Positions 43,270 through 54,311 of a DNA stretch of 64,000 nt are shown here, in pieces. The position numbers were made by a program, and so were the translations under genes. The notes beneath the pieces are model-generated. The model was not told the DNA's origin and ran no database searches. It was given only the letters and a program-made list of their open reading frames with translations. Source of the stretch: Conchocele bisecta (lineage: Eukaryota > Mollusca > Bivalvia > Lucinida > Thyasiridae); contig CM055272.1 in the NCBI GenBank assembly GCA_029237695.1, positions 19,038,793-19,102,792 on the forward strand. Direction: 5' to 3'. Within the stretch, counting starts at the first letter, position 1. Every line of letters starts with the position of its first letter.

Positions 43270-43775
43270 GGGGCCCGTTTCACTAAACTTCGTACGACTA
43301 AAATGTTATTAAATGCAAATTTAGGATCGGCTTTCTTCGGTATACCTCTATATACATGGGCAAGGCTTCTAACTTTGGTCGGACACGACCTCGTATCATA
43401 ACGAATTCCGCGATGTTATTAACCCTAATGTGAATACATTGGCAGAAAGCGCACATGTTCATTTGAGAAGTATTCTTATCTTGCTAAAATAGCATAGCTA
43501 GAAGAACATAATTATACAAATAATATCTAATTACAGTTGCTTTTCCTAGGTCGGACAATACCTCGTATCATAACAAATGAAACAAATGTGCTCTGACGTC
43601 AATATTGTAGTGGCAAGTTCATATGATCATTTGAGAATTATCGTTATCCTGCAGAAATACATAGCATGCATAGACAATTACAATTGTAAACATGTTATTT
43701 TGTTATGATACGAGGTCGTGTCCGACCTAAGTAAGAAGCCTTGTTCATATATATATAGTTATACCGATGAAAGCC
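43270..43775. mobile_element. Partial GGGCCC MITE joined to an inverted-repeat element
   Basis: The left 60 bp are the first quarter of the GGGCCC MITE. From about 43331 an element with TIRs gctttcttcggtatac and gtataccgatgaaagc begins; its inner arms contain ggtcggacacgacctcgtat and complement. The other three quarters of the MITE are missing. The terminal words (ataccgatgaaagccgaaac) recur at 61470. Confidence 0.6.
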
Positions 43776-44099
43776 GAAACACGCCGAACGCCTGTGTCAA
43801 CATGTGCCAATAGGTATAATTTCCAATGGGTGTCAGTGTGTGTCAGTAGGTATCAGCGACAGTATGTGTCAATAGGTCGCGTGTCGGGCCGTCATCGCTA
43901 AGTGGTGCCGACATACCCCTCGATACTACTATCCCACCGACAGATCATTAAGCAGACTCGCAGAGAAACAATTACCATTGTCTGACTGGAATAAGGGCCA
44001 ATAAAGATTATACAATAGTACAAACTAGTTAGACCGCAGTAATTATCGTTGCAGCTGCACCTTACCTTGGGGAATATGCATCGAGACATGGATCCATGG

Positions 44100-44167
44100 T
44101 AACCCGAATGTTCTGTCTGCAACACAGGGCGGCGCCGCCCTGTGTTGCAGACAGAAACTTCGGGTTA
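44100..44167. repeat. Hairpin with taacccgaatgttctgtctg arms, copy 2
   Basis: A nearly perfect stem through gcaacacagggcggcgccgc and complement. The outer arms match the copy at 28991, while the inner stem differs. Confidence 0.85.
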
Positions 44168-44182
44168 GATCCATTGTAGTTC

Positions 44183-44496
44183 AGGTACATACCCACTCAG
44201 TAGGTACAACATGTTATTTATAGGAATTAAATAAGTGTATACTTGTGTCACTATTCCACCAGTTCTAAAAATTACGAGTGCCCACTAGAGAATAAATAGT
44301 AATGTCCGTTAACATTTTAAGGAAACACGGTTATCGCACCTGATATCAGTGGAAATTTACGTCTGATACAAAATGTATAATAATGCCAATCAATACATGT
44401 GGTAATGATGAATGAATGTTTATTTTGCCAGAAAATGTATCAGATGATATCTCTGATATAAAGAACATGTTGTGCCAACTGAGTGGGCGTGCACCT
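44183..44496. mobile_element. TTAA MITE, copy M5 (internally deleted)
   Basis: It has AGGTACATACCCACTCAGTA and gagtgggcgtgcacct ends and is 314 bp. TTAA remains on the right; the left flank is GTTC. The gap between atgtccgttaacattttaag and the left arm shows an internal loss of about 200 bp. Confidence 0.8.
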
Positions 44497-44819
44497 TTAA
44501 GTGTTGGAATATCCGGCAAGGGTTTAAACGACAGCTTCAAAGGGAAACAATCCACCCGCCCATTCCTGTCCTTGACCTACATTTTCTGCTTGAATTACTT
44601 GGAAATGTTACTTTCTTAAATCTTGATTAACGTGTTTACATTTCAAGTCATTTTCCCAACATCCCCTTGACCTATTTGTTCCGCTTGTATAACTTAGCAA
44701 ATTTATGCTCTTAAATCTTGGTTAACGTTTACATTCAAATAATGTGATCTCATTTCAGGCTCAGCTAATCCAGCTGCTTGCTTTCAATCACAATATTCAA
44801 GTATTCTGTAATAATTCCA

Positions 44820-45085
44820 GCACAAAAATATTTACACAATTCCCTAACATTTGATTTGCCTGTAGCAAGTCTCTATCCAAAATGTATATCCCAGTAAACT
44901 CCCACGCCGAACTACTTTCCGTAACCGTGAGGCGCAGTTAAAATAATTATTAAGAAAACGGAAAATAAACACATTTGCTTGATGAATTTATTTCAAATGC
45001 TGGAATTATAAGGAATGAATGGCCTTTTTGTGGAATTTATCGGGGATATAAACTTGGAAAAGTCGCGGGAATACTGGACGAGGCC
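44820..45085. repeat. Block and single hairpin arm (partner of 40340-40690)
   Basis: The first 190 bp are the complement of 40493-40690. The last 75 bp are one arm of the long hairpin, ending at gaggcctt, where an A/T-rich run replaces the second arm. A stem resected on one side fits repair of a cruciform or a deletion. Confidence 0.8.
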
Positions 45086-45104
45086 TTAAAAAATTACAAT
45101 TTTA

Positions 45105-45111
<7 letters not shown>

Positions 45112-45136
<25 letters not shown>
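45112..45136. repeat. Poly-T run
   Basis: About 25 consecutive T bases at the broken end of the hairpin arm. Confidence 0.85.
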
Positions 45137-45365
45137 CGAAAATTGTACGATTTTGATAATATCGTAACACAAATGATCACCATATCCAACCTGATAAAAC
45201 TAGAGACACGAATATACATGTTTCTTGAATCAATTGGCAACTGTTGGCATGATCAGTGCAGGCGGCGGTGTGTGTATACATTTCCAGACATTCTGCCAAG
45301 GTCGGATCTCAATTAATCTGACATGTTTTTCGATCAATTCTAAAATTGATACAAGACATGTGACC

Positions 45366-45960
45366 GTGTCTGGAGAAATGGGGCTTATAGGAATTGTAAC
45401 CAGCGTAGCTCCTGATCAAATAACACACTCTTGTATCCTGATAATGATCTTTATTGTATACCTACGCATGAAATACATAGTTATACGATGTAAATAAAAG
45501 TCATATGTTCTCATCGATGAAATAAACAACTTCCGGTGAAAATACGACTACTTCCGCTATATAGTCATAAGTCGGCTGCAAATACACATTCATTACCGTG
45601 TACAGCCTAAAAAAACTGCTAATTTCCATGGAGCGGTATATAATAAATAGAATATTCATATTTTTGCAACGAATATGACATATATGTTCATCTCGTGGTG
45701 TGACATGTCCATATTTCACGAGGCACGAGTGAAATATGGACATGTCACACCACGAGATGAACATATATGTCATATTCGTTGCAAAAAATATAAATATCCT
45801 CTATATATAGTTTGTTAGAAGTGTGACGGGTGATTCAATGATGGAATGGCGAGCCGTGAATATCTTGATCAGACTGTGCGGATGTACAGGCTGATCTGGA
45901 TCTACACTGGTCGCAAAACCCATAAGCCCCATTTTCCAGTCAAAGCCACATATCAGACAA
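45366..45960. repeat. GTGACTGGAGAAAT-family copy split by a hairpin insertion
   Basis: The left half (gtctggagaaatggggctta ... cctgataatgatc) and right half (attcaatgatggaatggcga ... cataagccccattttccagt) are the two ends of one unit. About 350 bp of unrelated sequence containing the hairpin at 45654 lie between. Confidence 0.75.
45654..45797. repeat. Hairpin with ttgcaacgaatatgacatat arms
   Basis: Near-perfect arms of about 57 bp meet at ttcacgaggcacgagtgaa. The flanks read taataaatagaatattc and tatcctctatata. Confidence 0.88.
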
Positions 45961-46473
45961 CGTGTTTACTGGAAGATGTTGCGCGGTGTTCCGCTTAATA
46001 CGTTTTAATAATTTGGGGCGTGATATTGCAAAGTCGGGAGTATTTAATTGTTCTCTATTGCATAAAATAGACTTACACGGTGTAATAACACGATGTAATA
46101 AAAATCATAGCACATTCGTGTAATAAAGATACTAATGGTCCCGCTAAAGCAACCAGTGCAGTTTCAAAATTGATGATGTACTTATACGATAAATATAACA
46201 CAAAATTTGTGTTGATTTAAAAAAAAAAAAAATCAAATTGATTTACTGATTTCATAGAAAACGAGGCTATGCCGAGTAAACTAGTTCAGTATCATGTTAA
46301 AATAATCCCTCCTCTATCCTCTATTTGCGATAAGAGTAGACCCAGACCAAAACACGCTTCCATGTTGTATGATCAGTGACGGTCTGCACTGTTTGTCATT
46401 TGATCATCGCACCATTTATTAAGCACACAATGTATTGTGTATGATTTGTCACCGGTCGTCTTCTACTCTTCTA

Positions 46474-46699
46474 GGACCCCGGCGTTTCACTAAACTTCTT
46501 ACGACTAAGAAGTTCCGCGTAAGTGCAAAATGGCAATTTAGAATGACATTTGCATTGATATCCGATGTTGGTAATTTGTTAGTGGGTATGTTCACATGTA
46601 ATCATGTTTACACGTAGGCGGTAAATGGTAGCATTAGTTAGCCAATATTATTGTGGGAAGCAGATTAATAAAAAACATTTTATGTACGAAGTTCAATGG
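46474..46699. mobile_element. GGGCCC-ended MITE, copy 5 (variant core)
   Basis: The ends ccccggcgtttcactaaact and acgaagttcaatgggtg match the family. The centre resembles the variant at 39175 (ttgttagtgggtatgttcac; gttagccaa). Confidence 0.65.
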
Positions 46700-46824
46700 G
46701 TGCGAAATACGGAGTAGAAATAATATACCACTCGACTATCTCCCAACTCGTACGGACGAATCAACCCAAACCCTGCGGAATCTGCAAGAATTTTGTCAGT
46801 AGCTACATTGGTCAATACATAAAT

Positions 46825-47223
46825 TACGGAGCCCCGCGGAGGACATGGTTTTTTTTTTTATTAATTCGTTCCCACGAAATAACAATTCGTTCCCTCAATT
46901 TAACAATTCGATCCTTCGAATCAGCAATTCGTTCCCACGATTTAAAAATTCGTTCCCTCGAATTAACAATTCGATCCCACGAAATGACAATTCGTTCCCT
47001 CAATTTAACAATTCGTTCCCTCGAATTAACAATACAATTCGTTCCCACGATATAACAATTCGTTCCCACGAATTAACAATTCGTTCCCGTGGGAACGAAT
47101 TGTTATTTCGTGGGAACGAATTGTTAAATTGAGGGAACGAATTGTTAATTCGTGGAAACGAATTGTTATTTCGTGGGAACGAATTAATAAAAAAGAATTA
47201 TACGTCCCCTGCGGGGCTCCGTA
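46825..47223. mobile_element. Foldback with AATTCGTTCCC array, copy F3
   Basis: It begins TACGGAGCCCCGC and ends GCGGGGCTCCGTA, flanked by the exact 6-bp duplication ATAAAT (46819-46824 and 47224-47229). The arms are opposed tandem arrays about 190 bp long. Confidence 0.92.
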
Positions 47224-47387
47224 ATAAATAAACCCTGTTTTGTCGATTTTTCGCGCAGTTCAATTAGTTGTTGTCTTGACGTAACTTGGCTAACGCAAAT
47301 AACGTCTCAAATTTGACAGTCTATGTCTATATTTATGGCTGTGCAGAGTCTTGTGTAATGTCATGGGCAACTTTAGTAAACTGTATT

Positions 47388-47640
47388 TATGGCTGTGATT
47401 GCAGAAATTGGGATTATGCGTTTTGCGACCAGCGTAGCTCCGAATCAAATAGCACACTTGTGTATCCTGATAACGATGTGGATTACTTGCTAAAAGCATG
47501 ATGGGTGTCTCATTGATTGCTTGGCGATCAGTGCAGATGCTGATCAGACTGTGCGGATGCACAGGCTGATCTGAATATGCACTGGTCGCAACAAAACCCA
47601 TAAGCCCCATTTTCTCCAGTCGCGGCCACATTTACGTTTA
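47388..47640. mobile_element. GTGACTGGAGAAAT-family element, fullest copy
   Basis: The left end is ggctgtgattgcagaaattg; the right end is ccccattttctccagtcgcg. It contains ctgatcagactgtgcggatg and tgcactggtcgcaac. It is about 250 bp with inverted ends and no coding capacity. Confidence 0.78.
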
Positions 47641-48530
47641 TCCCAAGACGTGCAACGACATACTCACTGACATTTGAACGATTGATTGTAAACAGAGAAC
47701 TTATGATTGGCAATCAGCGTAGTCCCTGATCAGTCCGCGCTTTCGCGCAGTCTGATCAGGACCTACGATGGTGGTCGTCATTATCACGCACCGACGTATC
47801 GTTAATATGTCAATAAGAATCGTAGATCAGGAGATTAAGCGAAAACTGATCTGGATTTACAGGAACGTAAACGATGTAACGTGGATTTTGTCAGCAACCG
47901 ACCGTTGTTACTTATTATCCCTGTTTGCGTATTTCATCCGCAACTCTGACTGGAAAAAGGGGGCTTATAGCGTCTCTACCCGGTCTATGTAATAACTTTC
48001 TAACATAACACTACGCTCATGTAGTCTGATAAGGACATATTATATGACGTATTTCATCTGTTTGAAGCGCAACCGGTGTTTCATTGAGTGAATGGCGAAC
48101 AGTTTAGACCCTGAACAGAATTTGCGCCTGGATCTACACTGCTCGCATTGGTCATATTCCCCGTTTCTCGCGTCGGGTGACGAGTACGTGTAAGCGTGTT
48201 AGATTACCCAATCATCTGCTGCCGCCGTTGCTTACGTGCTGCCGATTGAAATATTAGCACAAATGCGTAACGAAGTATTTGCCTATAACGAGAAATAACA
48301 GTTTAATATTTGGGAACGGTTCTGGAAACTTCGATTTTTAGGTCAAACATAAATATTAGTTGTGCTTTCCCTTCCCGCGACCGTCCCAGTAAAACAAAAA
48401 AAAAGCAAATTATGTTTTAATAAAGCAATAAAACTGCCCCTTTTGTTCAAAAACATTCTGGGACGAAGTAAATTGGGTGCGAATTGTAGCTTAACCTAAA
48501 TTCTCTTTAAAATCAAACACATTAGTTTCC
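47641..48530. other. Decayed repeat fragments, no gene
   Basis: A small hairpin (ctgatcagtccgcgctttcg and complement) lies at 47726-47761. Words of the GTGACTGGAGAAAT family recur near 47840-47860, 47945 and 48020-48165. No coding sequence was recognised. Confidence 0.5.
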
Positions 48531-48539
48531 GGATTAAAA

Positions 48540-48957
48540 ATGAATGTTAGCCGCCATCTTTAAAAATATCGAATCACGTGACACACTTATTTGGTTAGCT
48601 AATGGAAATGAAGTCAGTCTCCAGTTACCGACCAAACCACTGCGTGCACGTGATTGAAATATGTTCAAAGATGGCGGCTACTAGTCATTGAGAATGCGGA
48701 AGAGAACGGGTTTGATTTTAAAAAGAGAATTTAGATTAGTGAGACGCGTTTTTAGTGCAGTTTACATTCGAAATCTTTTTGAGATTTATGTTAATGTATT
48801 AGCAACTGTAAAATCTATGCCGAAAACCCACCCCAAGCAGCGGTTTCGACACGCTGTAATGCGTTGTATAGGCGAGTTCCAGATGTCTACATCGCGTGAC
48901 TTTTTGTTTCAATGGTGGCGAATGGGAGTTTTGTTTTTTACCTTTCTAAATAGTGTT
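48540..48957 (+). other. Imperfect palindrome with GCCGCCATCTT motif and adjoining frame
   Basis: gttagccgccatctttaaaa and caaagatggcggctac form the outer arms, and atcacgtgac / cacgtgattgaaat the inner arms. AAGATGGCGGC resembles a YY1 site, common at animal promoters. A 113-codon frame starts at 48688 and is cut by the E2 unit from 48961. It has basic, LYR-like words (REFRLVRRV) but I cannot assign it. It could be a promoter and first exon of a lost gene, or chance. Confidence 0.3.
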
Positions 48958-48960
48958 ATT

Positions 48961-51138
48961 ATCCAAGCATATTTGCTTGGATATAGTCCTTATACGGTTT
49001 TTGAGACCTCACATGTTTTATGCAAATGAGTAATTGTCGACCAACGAACGTACTTCATGCTTCATGATTCTAGCTACGCCACGTGAGAGAGTTCCAAAGC
49101 GAGCGGTGCATTATGAACGTGTCACTCACATTTTTGGCCAGCTACATTTTTTTTCAGCTACAGTTATATTTTTAAAAACAGTTTGTGATTTTATAAAAAT
49201 ATTAACTGTCGTGTTTCATAATAAATATTTTGTTAGGAAGGTTATATTTTTAGCGCAATGATCGACCGCTCCACATGTAATTTATACGTAGCTATACGCC
49301 ATGAAAAATAGTTCTGATAGTGAGCTAACATTATATTGTGTAGTGTAATACATGTGTTGTTAATTTTTCTGTACGACATTTATATTACAAAATGTTTATC
49401 TGATTTAATATAATATAAACTGACATGTATTAATTTGAGTATATTATTTTTCACGCGCAATGATACAATTAACCTCGTGTCTCATGAAAAGTAGTTTCCG
49501 CCATTTTATGCCGACAAATTACAGAATCGTTTACATAGTCATAGGTCAATGGCTCGATAAAATCCAACATTGGACAGCGAAATGATGATGATTTAAAACA
49601 GAAACATTGTTTTTTGACAGTTACATACCGCATGCTTTAAATAATCATCTTGAGCCATCGATAGTATTAATCAGTGTCCATTTTACTTAAGACATCAACT
49701 AATCTATAATGACGTTACACAGAAAATGCAGTACGATACACTTCACAAAGGAAACATTCTTAGAGTTTGAATACTTTTAGGTTCCGCCGAACGAACGAGT
49801 ACGCCGAAATATATTTCCGTACAAATCCAAAAACCTATTTATTATATACCCGTTCAACAAAACATGCATCCTAATCATTAAATAATCCGATAGTGTGATG
49901 AAATGCGGCTCTCTCTTATTTTTGTTGAACAATCCGAGCGCCTGTGATGGCTTCAGTTTATGCAAATTGACAAGGTCATTTCGCGCACCTGAATTGATAC
50001 AATAATCAGGGGTTGAAATTTCACTCGCCCAGCTCGCCATGGCGAGTGCTTTTTGTGGCGGTCGAGTACTACTTTCTACAGGCACTCGCCCAGTTTGGCG
50101 AGTGAAAGATTAGGTCAGGATTTTTTTTTTTGGAAGAAATTGCCAATTAATTCCATCGATAACGGCCAACAAATGGTATTAATTCAGCGACCATTTGTTG
50201 TTTACAGTTTACGTCAATTTGCGGGAAGTAAGATTCAAGCAGTGTCTATGTACACGGTTACGGGTAGAATCTCTAGCGATTTTGAACACGGTCCATATCG
50301 GGCAAGTTTAATTCACGGATTATTTGTCGGCTTTACGCGGCGGGCTAACAAATAATAGGACTGCGAGTATAGACTAGTGTATACGCGGCCACATATATCG
50401 TCTCGTATACAGTTGGGTTAACGCGCATTTCAGACGCCGAACATAACGGCTTGGGACGAAACGGTCGGCGCCGGGTCCGAAACCATTGAATTTAATAATT
50501 AAGGCAGCACGCAGCACATGCAAACATAGCCACTATAAATTAAACTAAATCTATGTCACTCAACGCTTATAGAAAATAAGAAGTGTGCAAGCCTCTGAGC
50601 AAATTCGCTGCTATTTGTTTGTTTATGTTCATTTAATACTTAAAATATAAATAACAATAATAGTGAATATGTCTCATACGTGTTGGTAATGATCATATGT
50701 AAAAGCTTTTTTTTTATAAATAAGATGCAACATTACAAAAACTGGAAATAGCAATTTAAAAAAACTGGGGAAGTAACTTTTTGACCTGGGCAAGTACTTT
50801 TTTTTTATTTCTACCTACCTTTGGTTCTACCTTGGTTGAAGGCCGTTTCTTGTAAGCTAGGCTTGTACTGGCCTATTTTAGCGACGTCAAATTGGATAAT
50901 TGTCTTTGAAACTGGGGGGAGAGCGCAACTAAATCATGGTTAAAATGTCTGTACAATATTTTCACGTGTTGAATTTGCTGGGTCTCTTCTTCCAGGCGGA
51001 GTTGAGTGAACTTTTGAAACTATTTAGTGTGTTCGAATTTACACAATCACTAGGGAGTGCATTCCAGTCTGTGACGACTCTTTGAGAGAATACTTTTTGT
51101 CGCAACTGCGAAGGATTTCAGAACTTTCAGTCCTTTGA
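48961..51138 (-). mobile_element. 2.2-kb composite unit, copy E2 (inverted)
   Basis: It is the complement of E1, from the hairpin atccaagcatatttgcttgg to cagtcctttga. Differences are scattered substitutions and small indels. The flanks differ from those of E1 and show no obvious target duplication. A 100-codon frame is shared with E1 (50053-50355 here, 24396-24689 there) but looks like a by-product of high identity. Confidence 0.8.
50962..51108 (-). pseudogene. LINE ORF2 C-terminal fragment in E2
   Basis: It is the same 48-codon tail as in E1, here reading QLRQKVFSQRVVTDWNALPS, closer to the usual LINE motif (FSQRVV). It ends at the equivalent TGA. Confidence 0.72.
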
Positions 51139-51539
51139 TATTTACACTCGGGCGTATTTGAATTGTTTTGTACATTGTTTAGAAAGGTGTTTCATGAATA
51201 TACAAACAATAATTTACAATCCAAGACACGCTAGAATCACATGTGAGTAATATGGGCGATCTAATTTCCATCTTCCGCCAATGACGTCGATCGAATGTTT
51301 ACGCACTATTCAGAGCTGTGAATTTTGTTTTAACTGAAAATATGATTGATTTTCGAAATCAATATCGGTGAAAATCGGCGTTGCGATAAGGGAGATAATA
51401 CAGTAACCCTGTTCAAATAAGAATACACTAATTGTGTCTATGGAACACACTATGATTGGATTTTCCTACTACGGTGAGTAGATATTGTGTGAACCACAGG
51501 TGGAAGACTCGGATCTACGACATAAACAATGTCCATCGA
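51139..51539. other. No gene
   Basis: Words around 51310-51410 (ctgtgaattttgttttaact, gaaaatatgattgattttcg) resemble 54700-54790, suggesting a diverged repeat. Nothing else was recognised. Confidence 0.45.
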
Positions 51540-51668
51540 GAAAATCCTGCAAACGCAGCCTATGCTCAATATATATAAATCCAATAATTGTTTACAAGAA
51601 AACATTGCTAATGTGAAATTTACAGACTGTCATAATTTTGCACTTACGAAGTTTAGTGAAACGGGCCC
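51540..51668. mobile_element. GGGCCC-ended MITE, 3' half only
   Basis: It runs from the core (gcagcctatgctcaat) to the right end gtttagtgaaacgggcccc. The left half is absent. Confidence 0.8.
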
Positions 51669-52016
51669 CTGGTGTAGTACTGTGCGCTACGTTATATATA
51701 GGTAATGCAGCGTACAGTGGTCGCCAGTACGACGTTAAGTGGGTGGGGTATTATGCCATTTTTGTTGGATGGAGACATGTGTAGATCCGGATCATCCACA
51801 CAATTCTACAAATGATGGTACTACCATGTCTATCACACATCCTGAATAAGTAACTGAGAATCCATTTAATACAGCTTTTAGTGAATACACTATTTAATAA
51901 AAATGTATGGCCAATGCAGTACAGTTTATATCTGATGTTCCTTTGCCGGGCACCACTAGGCGGTTCTAATAAAGTTCGAAAGTGTCTTAAACCTCAGAGC
52001 ACGTCTTGTCCTTATG

Positions 52017-52443
52017 TACGGAAGCCCATTAGGGCCACTTTACTTTTTTTTAATTTCCATTTATTCAAGATGTTTTCTTGAATTTTCAAGTTCTTTTCTT
52101 GAATTTTCAAGATCTTTTCTTGAAGTTCTTTTCTTGAATTTTCAAGATCTTTTCTTGAATTTTCAAGAAAAGATCTTGAAAATTCAAGGAAAGAACTTGA
52201 AAATTCAAGAAAACAACTTGAAAACAAGCTGTTTTCTTGAATTTTCAAGTTCTTGAAAACAAGATGTTTTCTTGAATTTTCCAGTTATTTTCTTGAATTT
52301 TCAAGATCTTTTCAAGAAAACATCTTGAAAATTCAAGAAAAGATCCAAATTCAAGAAAACATCTTGAAAATTCAAGAAAACATCTCGAAAATTCAAGAAA
52401 AAAAAAAAAAAAAAAAGTGAAATAGCCCTAATGGGCTTCCGTA
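52017..52443. mobile_element. Foldback with TTCTTGAATTTTCAAG array (family G)
   Basis: The ends TACGGAAGCCCATTAGGGC and GCCCTAATGGGCTTCCGTA are inverted, flanked by the exact 6-bp duplication CTTATG (52011-52016 and 52444-52449). The interior is an array of the palindromic unit tcttgaattttcaaga. An A run of about 20 lies inside the right end. It has no coding capacity. Confidence 0.92.
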
Positions 52444-52559
52444 CTTATGAAGGCCATAGCATGATCGCTTTGAATTTGCGTGTGGGCTCGTTATGCGGTG
52501 ATACAGAAAATGGGTGGGCAGTCATTATTATCCATGACGAAGATAGTACACATCATTAA

Positions 52560-53325
52560 AGGTACATTCCCACTCAGTAGGTTCAAACTGTTCTTTATAG
52601 GAATTAAATAAGTGTATACTTGTGTCACTATTCCACCGGTTCTAAAAATTACAAGTGTCCGCTATACGGATATAATCATTAATAATATTAATTTTACTGA
52701 TAGTGACGCGAGGTGGTATAAGGTTATTTTCATATGCAAATGAGGTATGATACTTTTTACTTATTTATAGTAATTTAAATGCGTTACCTGAACAAATAAT
52801 ATTATCGACAAATTATAAAGTATGATCATTGCACATCAAAAAATAAATACACATAATAAATAGTAATGTCTGTTAATATTTTAAGGAAACACGGTTATGT
52901 CCCCTGATATCAGTGTTGAAATTTATGTCTGATATAAAATGTATAGTACTACAAATCAATACGTGGGGTAATGGTGAATTAATGTTTATTATGCCAGAAA
53001 ATTTCTCAGATGATGTCTCTAATTTATCCCGTCAACACAGTGCGTATGTGCCGTGAAACACGCTGCCGTGAAACATTTTTGATATCCAGTCAATACTATT
53101 TTTGCATTCTACAGCCATTTGTAGGTGTTGACGGGATAAATAGAATAGTAAGTTAGTGCCGTGAATGGATAACAATATCTGGCGCGGCACGGAAACGGGA
53201 TGTGCTCGGCAGAGCCTCGCCCATCCCGTTTCCTGAGCCTTGCCAGATATTTGTCCCGTTCACGGCACTAACCGACTATTCTCTATATAAATAACATTTT
53301 GTGTCTACTGAGTGGGCATGTACCT
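52560..53325. mobile_element. TTAA MITE, copy M6, with a nested element
   Basis: AGGTACATTCCCACTCAGTA and gagtgggcatgtacct are bracketed by TTAA. About 265 bp of the double-hairpin element P2 interrupt the right half at gatgtctct / aataacattttgtg; the other copies read straight through there. Confidence 0.9.
53024..53292. mobile_element. Double-hairpin element, copy P2
   Basis: It matches P1 (21265) from tttatcccgtcaacacagtg to ccgactattctctatata, in the same orientation and with the same two hairpins. The surrounding TTAA element defines its limits to within a few bases. Confidence 0.85.
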
Positions 53326-53372
53326 TTAATATAGATATATATTCGGATGCAATCGCTATACAGTTGGTATCG

Positions 53373-53676
53373 TACGGAGCCCCGCAGGGGACGTAGACTT
53401 TTTATTTTATTGAGTCGTTCCCACGAAATAACAATTCGTTCCCTCAATTTAACAATTCGTTCCCACGCATTAACAATTCGTTCCCTCAATTTAACGATTC
53501 GTTACCTCGAATTAACAATTCGTTCCCATGATATAACAATTCGAGGAAAATGAATTGGTATATCGTGAGAACGTATTGTTAATTCGAGGGAACGAATTGT
53601 TTTATCGTGGGAACGAATTGTTATTTCGTGGGAACGAATTAATAAAATAAATACATGTCCCCTGCGGGGCTCCGTA
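53373..53676. mobile_element. Foldback with AATTCGTTCCC array, copy F4
   Basis: It begins TACGGAGCCCCGCAGGGGAC and ends CCCCTGCGGGGCTCCGTA, flanked by the exact hexamer GTATCG (53367-53372 and 53677-53682). The arms are as in F1-F3. Confidence 0.93.
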
Positions 53677-53711
53677 GTATCGTTTCATAGGAATATGGGT
53701 GTTATGTTATA

Positions 53712-54117
53712 CAAGGTGTATGACCACGTGGTACTAACAACAACAACAAGTACTGAAACTTTCAGAATCCATCTGATTCAAAATACGTATTGTTTTGTAT
53801 TGTCCTTATTACGTAACGGATTTTGATAAAATATGGCGCATGAAACATGTGGTGTTAAGCTGCATTTGGTGGTCTCTGTATTTTCGCCCAAACTTCTGTC
53901 GTTTTTGCGAAGAATCGATTTCGAAATCGATTCTTTGCAAAAACCACATAAGTCTGTGCCGAACTCCATGGACCACCAAATGAAGCTCTTGAAGACGCGT
54001 TTGCTGCGCCATATTACATCAAAATCCCTTGCATATTAAGGAAAATATCAAATTATATATACTTACTTTGGAGTGGGCGACGTTGTTGGTGTTGTAACCA
54101 CGTGATCATGCACATTG
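53712..54117. mobile_element. CAAGGTG-ended MITE, copy 3
   Basis: It begins CAAGGTGTATGACCACGTGG and ends cacgtgatcatgcacattg, with the exact 5-bp duplication TTATA. Its central hairpin is gaatcgatttcgaaatcgat. Confidence 0.9.
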
Positions 54118-54311
54118 TTATAGTGATATGATATTTTTCAATGGGATTTTTTTATGTCACAGGTCCGAGTCTTCCACCTGTGGTGTGCACCGAATCCATG
54201 CGCGTTTCACAAGATAGTAGGAACACGTAAATTCATTTGAATTGAAGCAATGATTCTAGATGTACTAATGGAACGAGAGAGTCTTACTCAACGGTGTACA
54301 CGGGTCATGGA

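Noticed and set aside
46696..47132. Frames rich in Asn-Ser-Phe-Pro or Arg-Ser-Leu-Thr repeats (also near 2410, 41757, 53283)
   Set aside because: They are translations of the foldback tandem arrays and change sense with the strand. There is no evidence of coding.
23596..51138. A 27.5-kb giant transposon with 2.2-kb TIRs formed by E1 and E2
   Set aside because: E1 sits inside repeat R whose halves continue on both sides, the outer flanks show no target duplication, and the interval is full of unrelated complete elements. Two independent copies are simpler, though not strictly excluded.
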